This document shows, piece after piece, positions 56,917-64,000 of a DNA stretch of 64,000 nt. Position 1 is the stretch's first letter, and every line of letters starts with the position of its first letter. The notes below the pieces were generated by a model, which made no database searches, was not told the origin of the DNA, and saw nothing but the letters and a program-made list of their open reading frames with translations. A program made the position numbers and the translations under genes. The DNA is from Acetobacteraceae bacterium (GTDB lineage Bacteria > Pseudomonadota > Alphaproteobacteria > Acetobacterales > Acetobacteraceae): contig CP039460.1 of NCBI GenBank assembly GCA_004843345.1, positions 248,001 to 312,000 on the forward strand, written 5' to 3'.

Positions 56917-58067
56917 GTACCCCATGGACAACGGAAAGGAAAAGCCGTTTCCAGCTTGCAAGAACAGCTGGGATAGGACCTCTTCGCTTTTCACAAGCGC
57001 TTGAGCGTTTCCAAACAGCGGAAAAAGCGCTGCGCATTTTAACAGATGCAGGAAAAATTTCTCCCCCTTCCATTTCTCAAATAGAAGACGAAATTGCCAG
57101 AACTGAAAAGCTGGGGGCGCAAACACTTCTTTATGGAGATGCAAATTATCCAGCCTCTCTTGCAGCGATTCCTGATTTTCCGCCTATTTTGCATGTTAAA
57201 GGGAAGCTCTCTCTCCTGCATCAAAAAAGTATCGCCATTGTCGGTGCTCGCAATGCCTCGAGCGCAGGGCTCGCGATTGCAAGTCAGCTGGCAAAAAAAT
57301 TAGCAGAAAAAAAGATTACCATCGTTTCCGGGCTTGCCTCTGGCATTGACGGCCAAGCGCATCGAAGCGCTCTCACAGAAACAGGCAGCACCGTTGCGGC
57401 CTTGCCGGGGGGACTCGATATTATCTATCCCCGAGAACACCTGTCTTTATATGAAGAAATTGCAGAATCGGGCTGTGTCATTACAGAAGCTCCTCCGGGG
57501 GCAAGTATCCTCGCCCGGCATTTTCCAAAAAGAAATCGCTTTATCGCTGGGCTTTCTCTTGGTACTGTGATTATCGAGGCGGCCCGAAAATCAGGCACAT
57601 TGATTACAGCAAATTTTTCCCTTGATTACGATCGCCTCGTTTTTGCTGTGCCCGGCTCTCCTCTTGACCCTCGTTCTGCTGGTGGCAATCATCTCATTAA
57701 AGAAGGCGCTATTTTAGTCGAAAACGCAGAAGATATTCTGATCCATCTGCCACAAGAAGCGGAGCCTTCTTTTTCTAAAAACGCACCGAAATCACAAAAG
57801 CTGCCCCCAAAAGAAGAAACCACACCTTCTCTTTTTACAAAAAACGACTTACAAAGCCCCGATATAGAGAGTGAAAAAGAGGATCTTCCGCCACATGCAC
57901 AAAAAATTCTTTGCCTTCTTTCCCCTGTCCCCATAACAATTGAAGCGCTCATTCTTCAATCAAAGCTTTCAGCTCAAGAAGTTCTGACCACAATTAGCCT
58001 TTTAAATCTGCTGGAACGCGTCTCCCTTCACCCAAGTGATACTATTTCTCTTGCGCCTCAAAAATAG
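56913..58067 (+). CDS. dprA: DNA-processing protein DprA
   Basis: A 384-residue protein loading RecA on incoming single-stranded DNA. N-terminal helix-hairpin-helix-like region (1-65), Rossmann core (about 95-290; IAIVGARNASSAGL, VSGLASGIDGQAH, ALPGGLDIIYP, SGTLITA, AVPGSP) and a C-terminal winged-helix domain (about 325-384). Intact here, although comEC upstream is disrupted. Confidence 0.95.
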   Translation: MSTPWTTERKSRFQLARTAGIGPLRFSQALERFQTAEKALRILTDAGKISPPSISQIEDEIARTEKLGAQTLLYGDANYPASLAAIPDFPPILHVKGKLSLLHQKSIAIVGARNASSAGLAIASQLAKKLAEKKITIVSGLASGIDGQAHRSALTETGSTVAALPGGLDIIYPREHLSLYEEIAESGCVITEAPPGASILARHFPKRNRFIAGLSLGTVIIEAARKSGTLITANFSLDYDRLVFAVPGSPLDPRSAGGNHLIKEGAILVENAEDILIHLPQEAEPSFSKNAPKSQKLPPKEETTPSLFTKNDLQSPDIESEKEDLPPHAQKILCLLSPVPITIEALILQSKLSAQEVLTTISLLNLLERVSLHPSDTISLAPQK

Positions 58068-58085
58068 AACTATTGGTAAAAAATT

Positions 58086-60779
58086 ATGGTAAAATTAGTC
58101 GTCGTAGAAAGTCCTGCAAAAGCAAAAACCATCAATCGTTACCTTGGTTCTGATTATAAGGTGATTGCCTCTTTTGGGCATGTCCGTGACCTCCCTTCTA
58201 AAGATGGAAGTGTCTTGCCTGATAAAAATTTCGCCATGAAATGGGAAATTGACAAACGTGGCGCTCGTCAAATGGGAGATATTGAAAAAGCTCTCAAAGG
58301 CGCTTCCAGACTCATTCTCGCAACTGACCCTGATAGAGAAGGAGAAGCTATTTCTTGGCATATCAAAGAAATTCTCCAAGAAAAGAAAAAAATTAAAGAT
58401 ATCCCTGTCGAGCGTGTCACCTTTAATGAAATTACTAAAAATGCCATCAAAACAGCGATGGAATCTCCCAGAGGCCTTGATCAGCCTTTAATTGACGCTT
58501 ATTTGGCCCGGCGTGCGCTTGATTACCTTGTCGGCTTTAACCTTTCCCCTGTTCTTTGGCGAAAACTCCCCGGTAGTCGCAGTGCTGGACGGGTGCAATC
58601 GGTTGCACTGCGCCTCATTTGTGAACGTGAATCTGAAATTGAAGTTTTCAACCCACGGGAATATTGGAGTGTTATCAGTCTCTGCCAAACTGAAGCTTCT
58701 AAAAATTTTGAAGCACGCCTAACGCATTTTGAAGGTAAAAAACTAGATGTTTATGACATCGAAAATGAAACGCAGGCTTTAAAAGCCGTCGAAGCCATTA
58801 AGGCCACCAGCCTTTCGGTTGCATCTGTTGAAAAAAAACGCATCAAACGCAACCCACCACCTCCCTTCACAACCTCAACGATGCAGCAGGATGCCTCCAG
58901 AAAACTTGGAATGGCACCACAGCATGCGATGAGAATTGCACAGCAACTTTATGAGGGAATCACCTATAAGGGCGAACAAACAGGGCTCATTACCTATATG
59001 AGAACAGACGGCGTTACGATGTCCAAAGAGGCTGTTTTTGCAATCAGAGATCATATCAAAAGCGATCTTGGAGAAAAATATCTCCCCAATTCTCCCCGTA
59101 TGTACAAGACAAAAACCAAAAATGCCCAAGAAGCGCATGAAGCGATCCGCCCAACAGACATCACCCATACGCCTCAAGAGGTCGCCCCCTATTTAGATCA
59201 TGATCAGGCCAGACTTTACGAACTTATTTGGAAAAGAGCGACAGCCTCTCAAATGGCTTCGGCTGAAATTGATCAAACAACCGCCACGATACAAAATCGA
59301 CAAAAAGACCTTGAAATTCGGGCAACTGGCTCGGTCATCGCCTTTGACGGTTTTATGAAAATCACAGGCGTTCCAAACGCCAAAAAAGAAGAAAATAGCG
59401 AAGATACGATTTTACCAGAAATGAAGGAAGGCGAAACCATCCAAGCACTGGAGGTTACCCCCAACCAACATTTCACACAGCCTCCTCCACGCTATTCCGA
59501 AGCGTCACTTGTCAAAAAAATGGAAGAAATTGGCATTGGACGCCCTTCCACTTACGCTTCTATTTTGGCCGTCTTAAAAGACCGCGAATATGTCCGTTTA
59601 GAATCACGCCGTTTTTTCCCAGAAGATCGAGGACGTCTGGTAACGGCCTTTTTAGTGTCTTTCTTTAATCAATATGTTGAAACGGATTTCACAGCGAATC
59701 TTGAGGAAGAGCTTGATAATATTTCAGATGGCCGCTTAGAATGGCACAAAGTGATGGAAAATTTCTGGACTGGTTTTTCAGATGCGGTCGGAAAAACAGA
59801 AAATCTTAAAATTTCAGACGTCATTGATGCACTTGATGAAGATTTAGGCCCTCACTTTTTTCCACAAGATGAAAATCATCCAGAGCCTCGTAAGTGCCCT
59901 ATTTGTGAAAAAGAAAAGCGTGAGGAAGGCCGTCTTGGTTTACGGCTTGGCAGGCATGGCGCATTTATTGGCTGTTCAAACTATCCTGAATGCGCTTACA
60001 CACGCCCCCTTATTTCGGGAGAAGATATTCCTGCAGATATGGCAGGCAATGGACGCATTCTAGGCAAAAATCCAGAAACGAAGGCTGAAATCACTCTTAA
60101 AAAAGGACCTTATGGATTTTACGTTCAAGAGGGCGAAGTCGATGAAACTGACAAAAAGAAAAAACCTAAGCGCTCCTCTCTTCCCAAAGCAATGGATCCA
60201 GAAACATTAACACTTGAAACGGCCTTAGATCTTTTAGCCTTGCCACGCTTCCTCGGAAATCATCCGGATACGGGTGAAAAAATCGAGGTTAATCTCGGAC
60301 GTTTTGGACCTTATGTTAAAATGGGATCTATCTTTGGAACACTTACAAAAGAAGATGATCTCCTTTCTATTCAACTTCCACGGGCGCTAGAAATTTTAGC
60401 CGCTAAGCTGGCCTCAATCCGAAATTTAGGCCCGCATCCCAAAGATGGTGAAGCCGTTCTTGCCAAAAAAGGACGTTTTGGCCCTTATGCGCAACATGCA
60501 AAAATGATGGCGCCTCTTCCAAAAGGAACAGAACTTGACGATGTCACATTAGACATGGCTTTAGAGGCGCTAGCCGAAAAAGGGAAACCTGTGCGAGGGA
60601 CCAAAAAAGCCACGGCCAAGAAAGCGTCTGCAAAAAAATCGACGACCGATAAATCAGCGACAAAGGCGACGAAAAAAATACCTGCAAAAAAAGCTTCCGT
60701 CAAAAAAACGACAGCAAAGAAAACCACGGTAAAAAAAGCATCTACAACGAAAAAGAAAACACCGAAAAAAGAAGAATAA
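58086..60779 (+). CDS. topA: DNA topoisomerase I
   Basis: An 897-residue type IA topoisomerase. The Toprim domain (1 to about 120) starts VVESPAKAKTINRYLG and includes ATDPDREGEA; the active Tyr is in TGLITYMRTDG; one Cys4 zinc ribbon (CPIC then CSNYPEC) lies near residues 605-640, followed by two to three ribbon-like repeats lacking Cys (GRFGPYVK, GRFGPYAQ). The last ~60 residues are a Lys/Ala/Thr-rich tail (KKATAKKASAKKS pattern) suited to DNA binding. The start is 18 nt after dprA. Confidence 0.97.
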   Translation: MVKLVVVESPAKAKTINRYLGSDYKVIASFGHVRDLPSKDGSVLPDKNFAMKWEIDKRGARQMGDIEKALKGASRLILATDPDREGEAISWHIKEILQEKKKIKDIPVERVTFNEITKNAIKTAMESPRGLDQPLIDAYLARRALDYLVGFNLSPVLWRKLPGSRSAGRVQSVALRLICERESEIEVFNPREYWSVISLCQTEASKNFEARLTHFEGKKLDVYDIENETQALKAVEAIKATSLSVASVEKKRIKRNPPPPFTTSTMQQDASRKLGMAPQHAMRIAQQLYEGITYKGEQTGLITYMRTDGVTMSKEAVFAIRDHIKSDLGEKYLPNSPRMYKTKTKNAQEAHEAIRPTDITHTPQEVAPYLDHDQARLYELIWKRATASQMASAEIDQTTATIQNRQKDLEIRATGSVIAFDGFMKITGVPNAKKEENSEDTILPEMKEGETIQALEVTPNQHFTQPPPRYSEASLVKKMEEIGIGRPSTYASILAVLKDREYVRLESRRFFPEDRGRLVTAFLVSFFNQYVETDFTANLEEELDNISDGRLEWHKVMENFWTGFSDAVGKTENLKISDVIDALDEDLGPHFFPQDENHPEPRKCPICEKEKREEGRLGLRLGRHGAFIGCSNYPECAYTRPLISGEDIPADMAGNGRILGKNPETKAEITLKKGPYGFYVQEGEVDETDKKKKPKRSSLPKAMDPETLTLETALDLLALPRFLGNHPDTGEKIEVNLGRFGPYVKMGSIFGTLTKEDDLLSIQLPRALEILAAKLASIRNLGPHPKDGEAVLAKKGRFGPYAQHAKMMAPLPKGTELDDVTLDMALEALAEKGKPVRGTKKATAKKASAKKSTTDKSATKATKKIPAKKASVKKTTAKKTTVKKASTTKKKTPKKEE

Positions 60780-60781
60780 CC

Positions 60782-60804
60782 GCAAAGGGATAATTTCCCT
60801 TTGC
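60782..60804 (+). terminator. Hairpin after topA
   Basis: Stem GCAAAGGGA (60782-60790) and TCCCTTTGC (60796-60804) with a 5-nt loop, 2 nt after the topA stop. The following T run is weak. Confidence 0.6.
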
Positions 60805-60829
60805 ACTTCTATTTGCCTTTCAATGTTAT
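60801..60829 (+). promoter_or_regulatory. Candidate promoter for the OmpA-family gene
   Basis: TTGCAC (60801-60806), 17-nt spacer, TGTTAT (60824-60829). The -35 overlaps the topA terminator stem. Confidence 0.35.
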
Positions 60830-60874
60830 TTAGGCGAAAAGAAGAATAATGTATAAAAGTTCGAACCTTTTTCA

Positions 60875-62110
60875 ATGACCTCTATTTTCCTAGAAAAATA
60901 TTTTTTCTATCAACGTCAATGGGTTCTCCTAGCGCTATTTGTGACTGGGATGTTTTTGCTTACCTCCATTTCCAGCCTCCAAGCACAGCCCGTGCGCGGC
61001 GTTTATGTTGCTGGCGGTGGCGGTGTTTCATTCAACCAAGGCCAGCAAATCAATCCTAAAGTTCGGCTAGATTTTCCAGGAAAATATGGGCCGCCCGGAA
61101 GTCCAACAAACGATCAAGTTATTTCCGGCGGAAAGCTTCTCTATAATCCGGGATATGACGTCCAAGCCTCTGTGGGGTACGGATTAGGTAATGGTTTTCG
61201 TGTCGAAATTGAAGGTATGATGGCCAAAAATGAATTTAACGGCCTTAAAAACGGTGCTTTTCCGAATGATGGCAGTGGACATCAGATGGTTTACGGAGGG
61301 TTTGCAAATGCCTTTTTCGATATGGATATCGGCCTCAGCTGGATTTATCCTTATATCGGTTTTGGCGTTGGGTATGAGTGGCAAAACGATAATATGACAC
61401 TGATTAACACGGCGCAGTCCTCAAATCCTTATACCGAGCATATCGGTGGCACAACAGGCGCTTTCGCCTATCAAGCGATGGGAGGGGCATCCTTTCCAAT
61501 TCCTTGGATGCTAGGACTGTCAGGAACGCTCGAATACCGTTTCAATACGATGATTGGCGGACATGGGCACTCTGCCTCTGTGACTGGGACACCTGTAACA
61601 GATCAAACAAACGGTGCAAAATTAGGACCGACAAACTCCACTTTTGGCACGAAAACCTATTTTAATGATTCCATTCTTTTAGGTTTGCGTTACGAGTTTA
61701 ATCCCATACCGCCAAATGTCATTGAACGCCCTGTCATCATGCCTCCTGCGCCGCCGCCGGCAGCACAGCGCACCTATATGGTCTTTTTCGACTGGAATTC
61801 CACAGCGCTTACGCCAAGAGCCCGTGAAATTATTGGTTTAGCCGCACGCAACTCAACAAATGTCCAATATACAAAGATCCTCGTCAAAGGTTATTCGGAT
61901 ACCTCTGGCGAAACGATTAAAGGCGGCCCCGCCTATAACGATAACCTCTCTTATAAGAGAGCCGATAACGTCAAAGCCGAACTTGTGCATGATGGTGTTG
62001 CCGCAGGCTTAGTGTCGGTGAAGGGGTTGGGCGCAACCAATCTCTTAATGCCAACAGGTCCGGGCGTTCGGGATTCTCAAAACAGACGTGTGGAAATTAA
62101 CTTTAATTAA
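60875..62110 (+). CDS. OmpA-family outer-membrane protein
   Basis: A 411-residue envelope protein. After a signal/anchor segment (about residues 15-38, ending SLQAQP) comes an eight-strand barrel-type domain (about 40-285; VYVAGGGGVSFNQG, YIGFGVGYEW, LGLRYEFNP), a Pro-rich linker (about 286-305; PPAPPPAAQ) and an OmpA_C peptidoglycan-binding domain (YMVFFDWNSTALTPRARE, LVKGYSDTSG, SYKRADNVKAEL, NRRVEI). The two Asp/Arg positions that contact diaminopimelate are present. Its last 8 nt overlap a convergent lipoprotein gene. Confidence 0.93.
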   Translation: MTSIFLEKYFFYQRQWVLLALFVTGMFLLTSISSLQAQPVRGVYVAGGGGVSFNQGQQINPKVRLDFPGKYGPPGSPTNDQVISGGKLLYNPGYDVQASVGYGLGNGFRVEIEGMMAKNEFNGLKNGAFPNDGSGHQMVYGGFANAFFDMDIGLSWIYPYIGFGVGYEWQNDNMTLINTAQSSNPYTEHIGGTTGAFAYQAMGGASFPIPWMLGLSGTLEYRFNTMIGGHGHSASVTGTPVTDQTNGAKLGPTNSTFGTKTYFNDSILLGLRYEFNPIPPNVIERPVIMPPAPPPAAQRTYMVFFDWNSTALTPRAREIIGLAARNSTNVQYTKILVKGYSDTSGETIKGGPAYNDNLSYKRADNVKAELVHDGVAAGLVSVKGLGATNLLMPTGPGVRDSQNRRVEINFN

Positions 62111-62651
62111 GCTCATCTTTTTCAGGCTGTATCTTTTCTAAGGTCGGTTTAACCTTTTTCTGATAAGGCGCACTGACATCCACCCTCACCTCAATATTTC
62201 GGCGCGGCCTATCCAGTCCTTGTATAAAGAAAACCCGAAAATGATCTTCTCCCTCAAAGCCTTTTTCAGCCTGATAAGCAACATAAGTCACGCCATCTTC
62301 GCCATCATAAATATAGGCTTTTCCATGTTCAGGCGAAACAGGCACGCCAAATGTTTTATACTCTCCTGCATCATCACGCCCCATTTCTAAAGCGCACCAT
62401 TTTCCGTCTGAAACCATCCGCATCCCAATAGAAAGCACACTATTCTCGACCACAGAAATATCTCCAGGCTTACATGAAGCGGAAAATTCTCCGGGTGCAA
62501 ACTGATCTGAAGGGGGAGCTGTTTCTTTATTTTCACTCTGTTTTTTTAAAAAAGGCAGATGAATTGTATTGCAAGCCCCTAAAATAAAACAAGAAAGTAA
62601 AAAAAGACTTCCCCTCTTCCCATTCTTCATAAATTGCGGAATTTCTGGCAT
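62103..62651 (-). CDS. Small lipoprotein, unknown function
   Basis: A 182-residue exported protein. The hydrophobic segment SLFLLSCFILGAC ends in an LGAC lipobox; the ATG at 62630 gives a normal signal peptide and may be the real start. The mature part contains two Cys (SASCKPGD, KWCALEM) and a repeat-like beta-rich region (YIYDGEDGVTYVAY, VFFIQGLDRPRRNIEVRV). No domain recognised. Convergent with the OmpA gene, divergent from the next one, so an envelope role is inferred from neighbours only. Confidence 0.7.
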   Translation of the reverse strand: MPEIPQFMKNGKRGSLFLLSCFILGACNTIHLPFLKKQSENKETAPPSDQFAPGEFSASCKPGDISVVENSVLSIGMRMVSDGKWCALEMGRDDAGEYKTFGVPVSPEHGKAYIYDGEDGVTYVAYQAEKGFEGEDHFRVFFIQGLDRPRRNIEVRVDVSAPYQKKVKPTLEKIQPEKDELN

Positions 62652-62768
62652 AATCTTTTCTCATTCGGAACGTGCTAAAACAAAATCACTTTAGCGCATT
62701 CTCTCCTTGCTTTTCGATGCTAAAAAATATCATTATCCTAGAATGATGCTGATCAGAACTGGAAAAAA

Positions 62769-63860
62769 ATGAATCTCCCTAAAAATAAGCTGATTTTTCT
62801 TCATTATCTTTTCTTAGGGACAGCTCTTTCCTTCCTTCCAGCTGCGGGTCCTTCCACAAATAATTTACCCTTTCAAAAAATCCCCTCTGAGCCGAACATC
62901 TCTGCTGAAAATTTAAACTCTGCGCAAAAGCAAGAAACGGCCTCCGATCCCATAAAGAACAATAGCCAGCCAGTCTCCGCCGATATTGATGAGATCCCTG
63001 AGGAAAATTCTCAACAAAAAATGCCGAAAAACTTTGGAAAACAATTTCCAAATTTGCCTCTGCCAGATAGCCAGCAGCAAGCCTCAGACGATTTCACACC
63101 TGCCCCCACAGAACAATCAGCTGAAAAGCCAAAAGAACCCATTGTTGGGCCAACCATGTCGCCTGAACTTCGGCGAATGCTAAATATTTCAGCACTTAAA
63201 TCAGAGCTTATGCTGATTGCCCTTACTTGTAATCAACATAAAGAATATAACTCTTTCGTCACAAAGTTTCAGAATATCCTTCAAGAGAACTATCAATCTC
63301 TCAAAAATTCTTTTACGAAGCTCTATGCCGCTAGAGGAGAGATGCGTTTAGATCAATATATGACAGACTTGGCGGACGCAGCTTCCTTGAAAGCCGCCCG
63401 TGAAGGAGGAAATTTCTGCAAAACCCATAATAATATGTTTCATGAAGCCGAATATTTTCAATCTGCCGAGGATCTTTCTGCCTATGCCGAGGGCAAAAAT
63501 TTAGCTGTTCCCCTTCCAAAATCCCCAACAGGAAAACGGGATACAAGCCCTGTTACCGCTGGTGAAACAGCTCCTTTTGTCAGTTTTGCGCAGCCAAACC
63601 CAAGCACAGGAACAACAAAAGCCCAATTCCATCAACAGGAAAAAACGAATAAATTCGTCCCTATTAAGAAAAAACCTATTCGCCCGCCTCTCGATGAACC
63701 TAAAGAAAAACCTAAAACAACACCTACCCCAGAACCAGAGACACAGGAAAATCCTGCGGATATTACCTTTCCTGCATCCCCCGCTTCCAAAAAAATGGAA
63801 GCACCGCAAGAACCTGTTCTTCCACCACAGCCCTATCCAGACGTTTCACAAAACCATTAA
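62769..63860 (+). CDS. Secreted protein with Pro-rich flanks, unknown function
   Basis: A 363-residue protein. An N-terminal signal (LIFLHYLFLGTALSFLPAAG) is followed by a Gln/Asn/Pro/Glu-rich region (about 28-135), a folded core (about 140-235) with two Cys, TCNQHKEYNSFVTKFQNIL and GGNFCKTHNNMF, and a Pro/Lys-rich tail (about 255-363; EPKEKPKTTPTPEPET). The core resembles a group of short hypothetical proteins of alphaproteobacteria. The Pro-rich parts could span the periplasm. The next gene begins 28 nt after the stop. Confidence 0.7.
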   Translation: MNLPKNKLIFLHYLFLGTALSFLPAAGPSTNNLPFQKIPSEPNISAENLNSAQKQETASDPIKNNSQPVSADIDEIPEENSQQKMPKNFGKQFPNLPLPDSQQQASDDFTPAPTEQSAEKPKEPIVGPTMSPELRRMLNISALKSELMLIALTCNQHKEYNSFVTKFQNILQENYQSLKNSFTKLYAARGEMRLDQYMTDLADAASLKAAREGGNFCKTHNNMFHEAEYFQSAEDLSAYAEGKNLAVPLPKSPTGKRDTSPVTAGETAPFVSFAQPNPSTGTTKAQFHQQEKTNKFVPIKKKPIRPPLDEPKEKPKTTPTPEPETQENPADITFPASPASKKMEAPQEPVLPPQPYPDVSQNH

Positions 63861-63888
63861 TTATCAGAATTGTTAGCCGGAGCTTCCA

Positions 63889-64000
63889 TTGAATAAAGAT
63901 TTAAAAGACAGCCTCTTTAATGTGCCTTTAGATGCGAATGCGGACACGCCACGCAAAAGAGGAAAAAGTGCAAAAAAGAAAGAATATGATGCTTCTGCTA
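63889..64000 (+). CDS. 5' end of a gene cut by the window edge
   Basis: From TTG at 63889, preceded by GGAG at 6 nt, an open frame runs to the end of the window (37 codons). The start is polar, then basic (PRKRGKSAKKK). Too short to name a family; probably in the same transcript as the preceding Pro-rich protein gene. Confidence 0.5.
   Translation, partial: MNKDLKDSLFNVPLDANADTPRKRGKSAKKKEYDASA

Overview
The window looks like a chromosomal segment of an acetic acid bacterium (Alphaproteobacteria, Acetobacteraceae) with an AT-rich genome, which in this family is typical of insect- or flower-associated lineages. The assignment rests on gene content and protein style: a periplasmic PQQ-dependent polyol dehydrogenase of the SldAB type, GatCAB with a single-type GluRS, YlxR fused to an L7Ae-like domain in the nusA-infB operon, NodT-type efflux and a PlsY/DprA/TopA run. 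Genus cannot be fixed from the sequence alone. No insertion sequence, prophage, integrase, CRISPR array or rRNA gene was seen; the one RNA gene found is tRNA-Ser(GCT).

Layout. 1-7.8 kb: a TonB-dependent receptor facing a minus-strand glycerol/dihydroxyacetone block, dhaK(L)-tpiA-sldB-sldA. Together these can oxidise glycerol to dihydroxyacetone in the periplasm, phosphorylate it and isomerise it to glyceraldehyde-3-phosphate. 8-12 kb: ABC-F ATPase, small membrane protein, RhlE-type helicase, tRNA-Ser. 12-15.4 kb: gatCAB. 15.4-20.2 kb: ruvX, two tandem cation diffusion facilitators (the first with eleven GGGCAT units encoding Gly-His), an aldo/keto reductase and a DUF2272 lipoprotein. 20.2-27.1 kb: a tripartite drug-efflux set (NodT-type outer-membrane factor, EmrB, EmrA) around a TetR regulator, with related palindromes in front of both transcription units. 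27.2-32 kb: rsmB, yggS, hemW and a flavin oxidoreductase. 32-41.5 kb: the rimP-nusA-ylxR-infB-rbfA-truB-rpsO-pnp operon, with an intrinsic-terminator-like hairpin directly in front of rimP. 41.7-43.9 kb: an unfamiliar two-gene unit, a membrane-anchored ClpB-like AAA+ protein with altered Walker residues plus a one-pass membrane partner. 43.9-47.6 kb: a polar amino-acid ABC transporter with fused binding protein and permease, then ccmAB. 47.6-51.5 kb: accBC, a YihY-family membrane protein, nth. 51.5-60.8 kb: comEC (5' end out of frame), gltX-pyrB-plsY-dprA-topA. 60.8-64 kb: an OmpA-type envelope protein, a lipoprotein, a proline-rich secreted protein and a gene cut by the window end.

Most of the window is housekeeping. 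The parts that reward a second look are the AAA+/partner pair, the rimP leader terminator, the comEC frame break at a run of eight T, the long low-complexity tails on both EmrA and its outer-membrane partner, the slippage-prone metal-binding repeat, and the divergent triosephosphate isomerase in the glycerol block. Start sites were adjusted for tpiA, emrA, rpsO, ccmA, the GlnQ-type ATPase, nth and the DUF2272 gene by Shine-Dalgarno position and family length. All functional calls are by recognition of family motifs; no database search was run.
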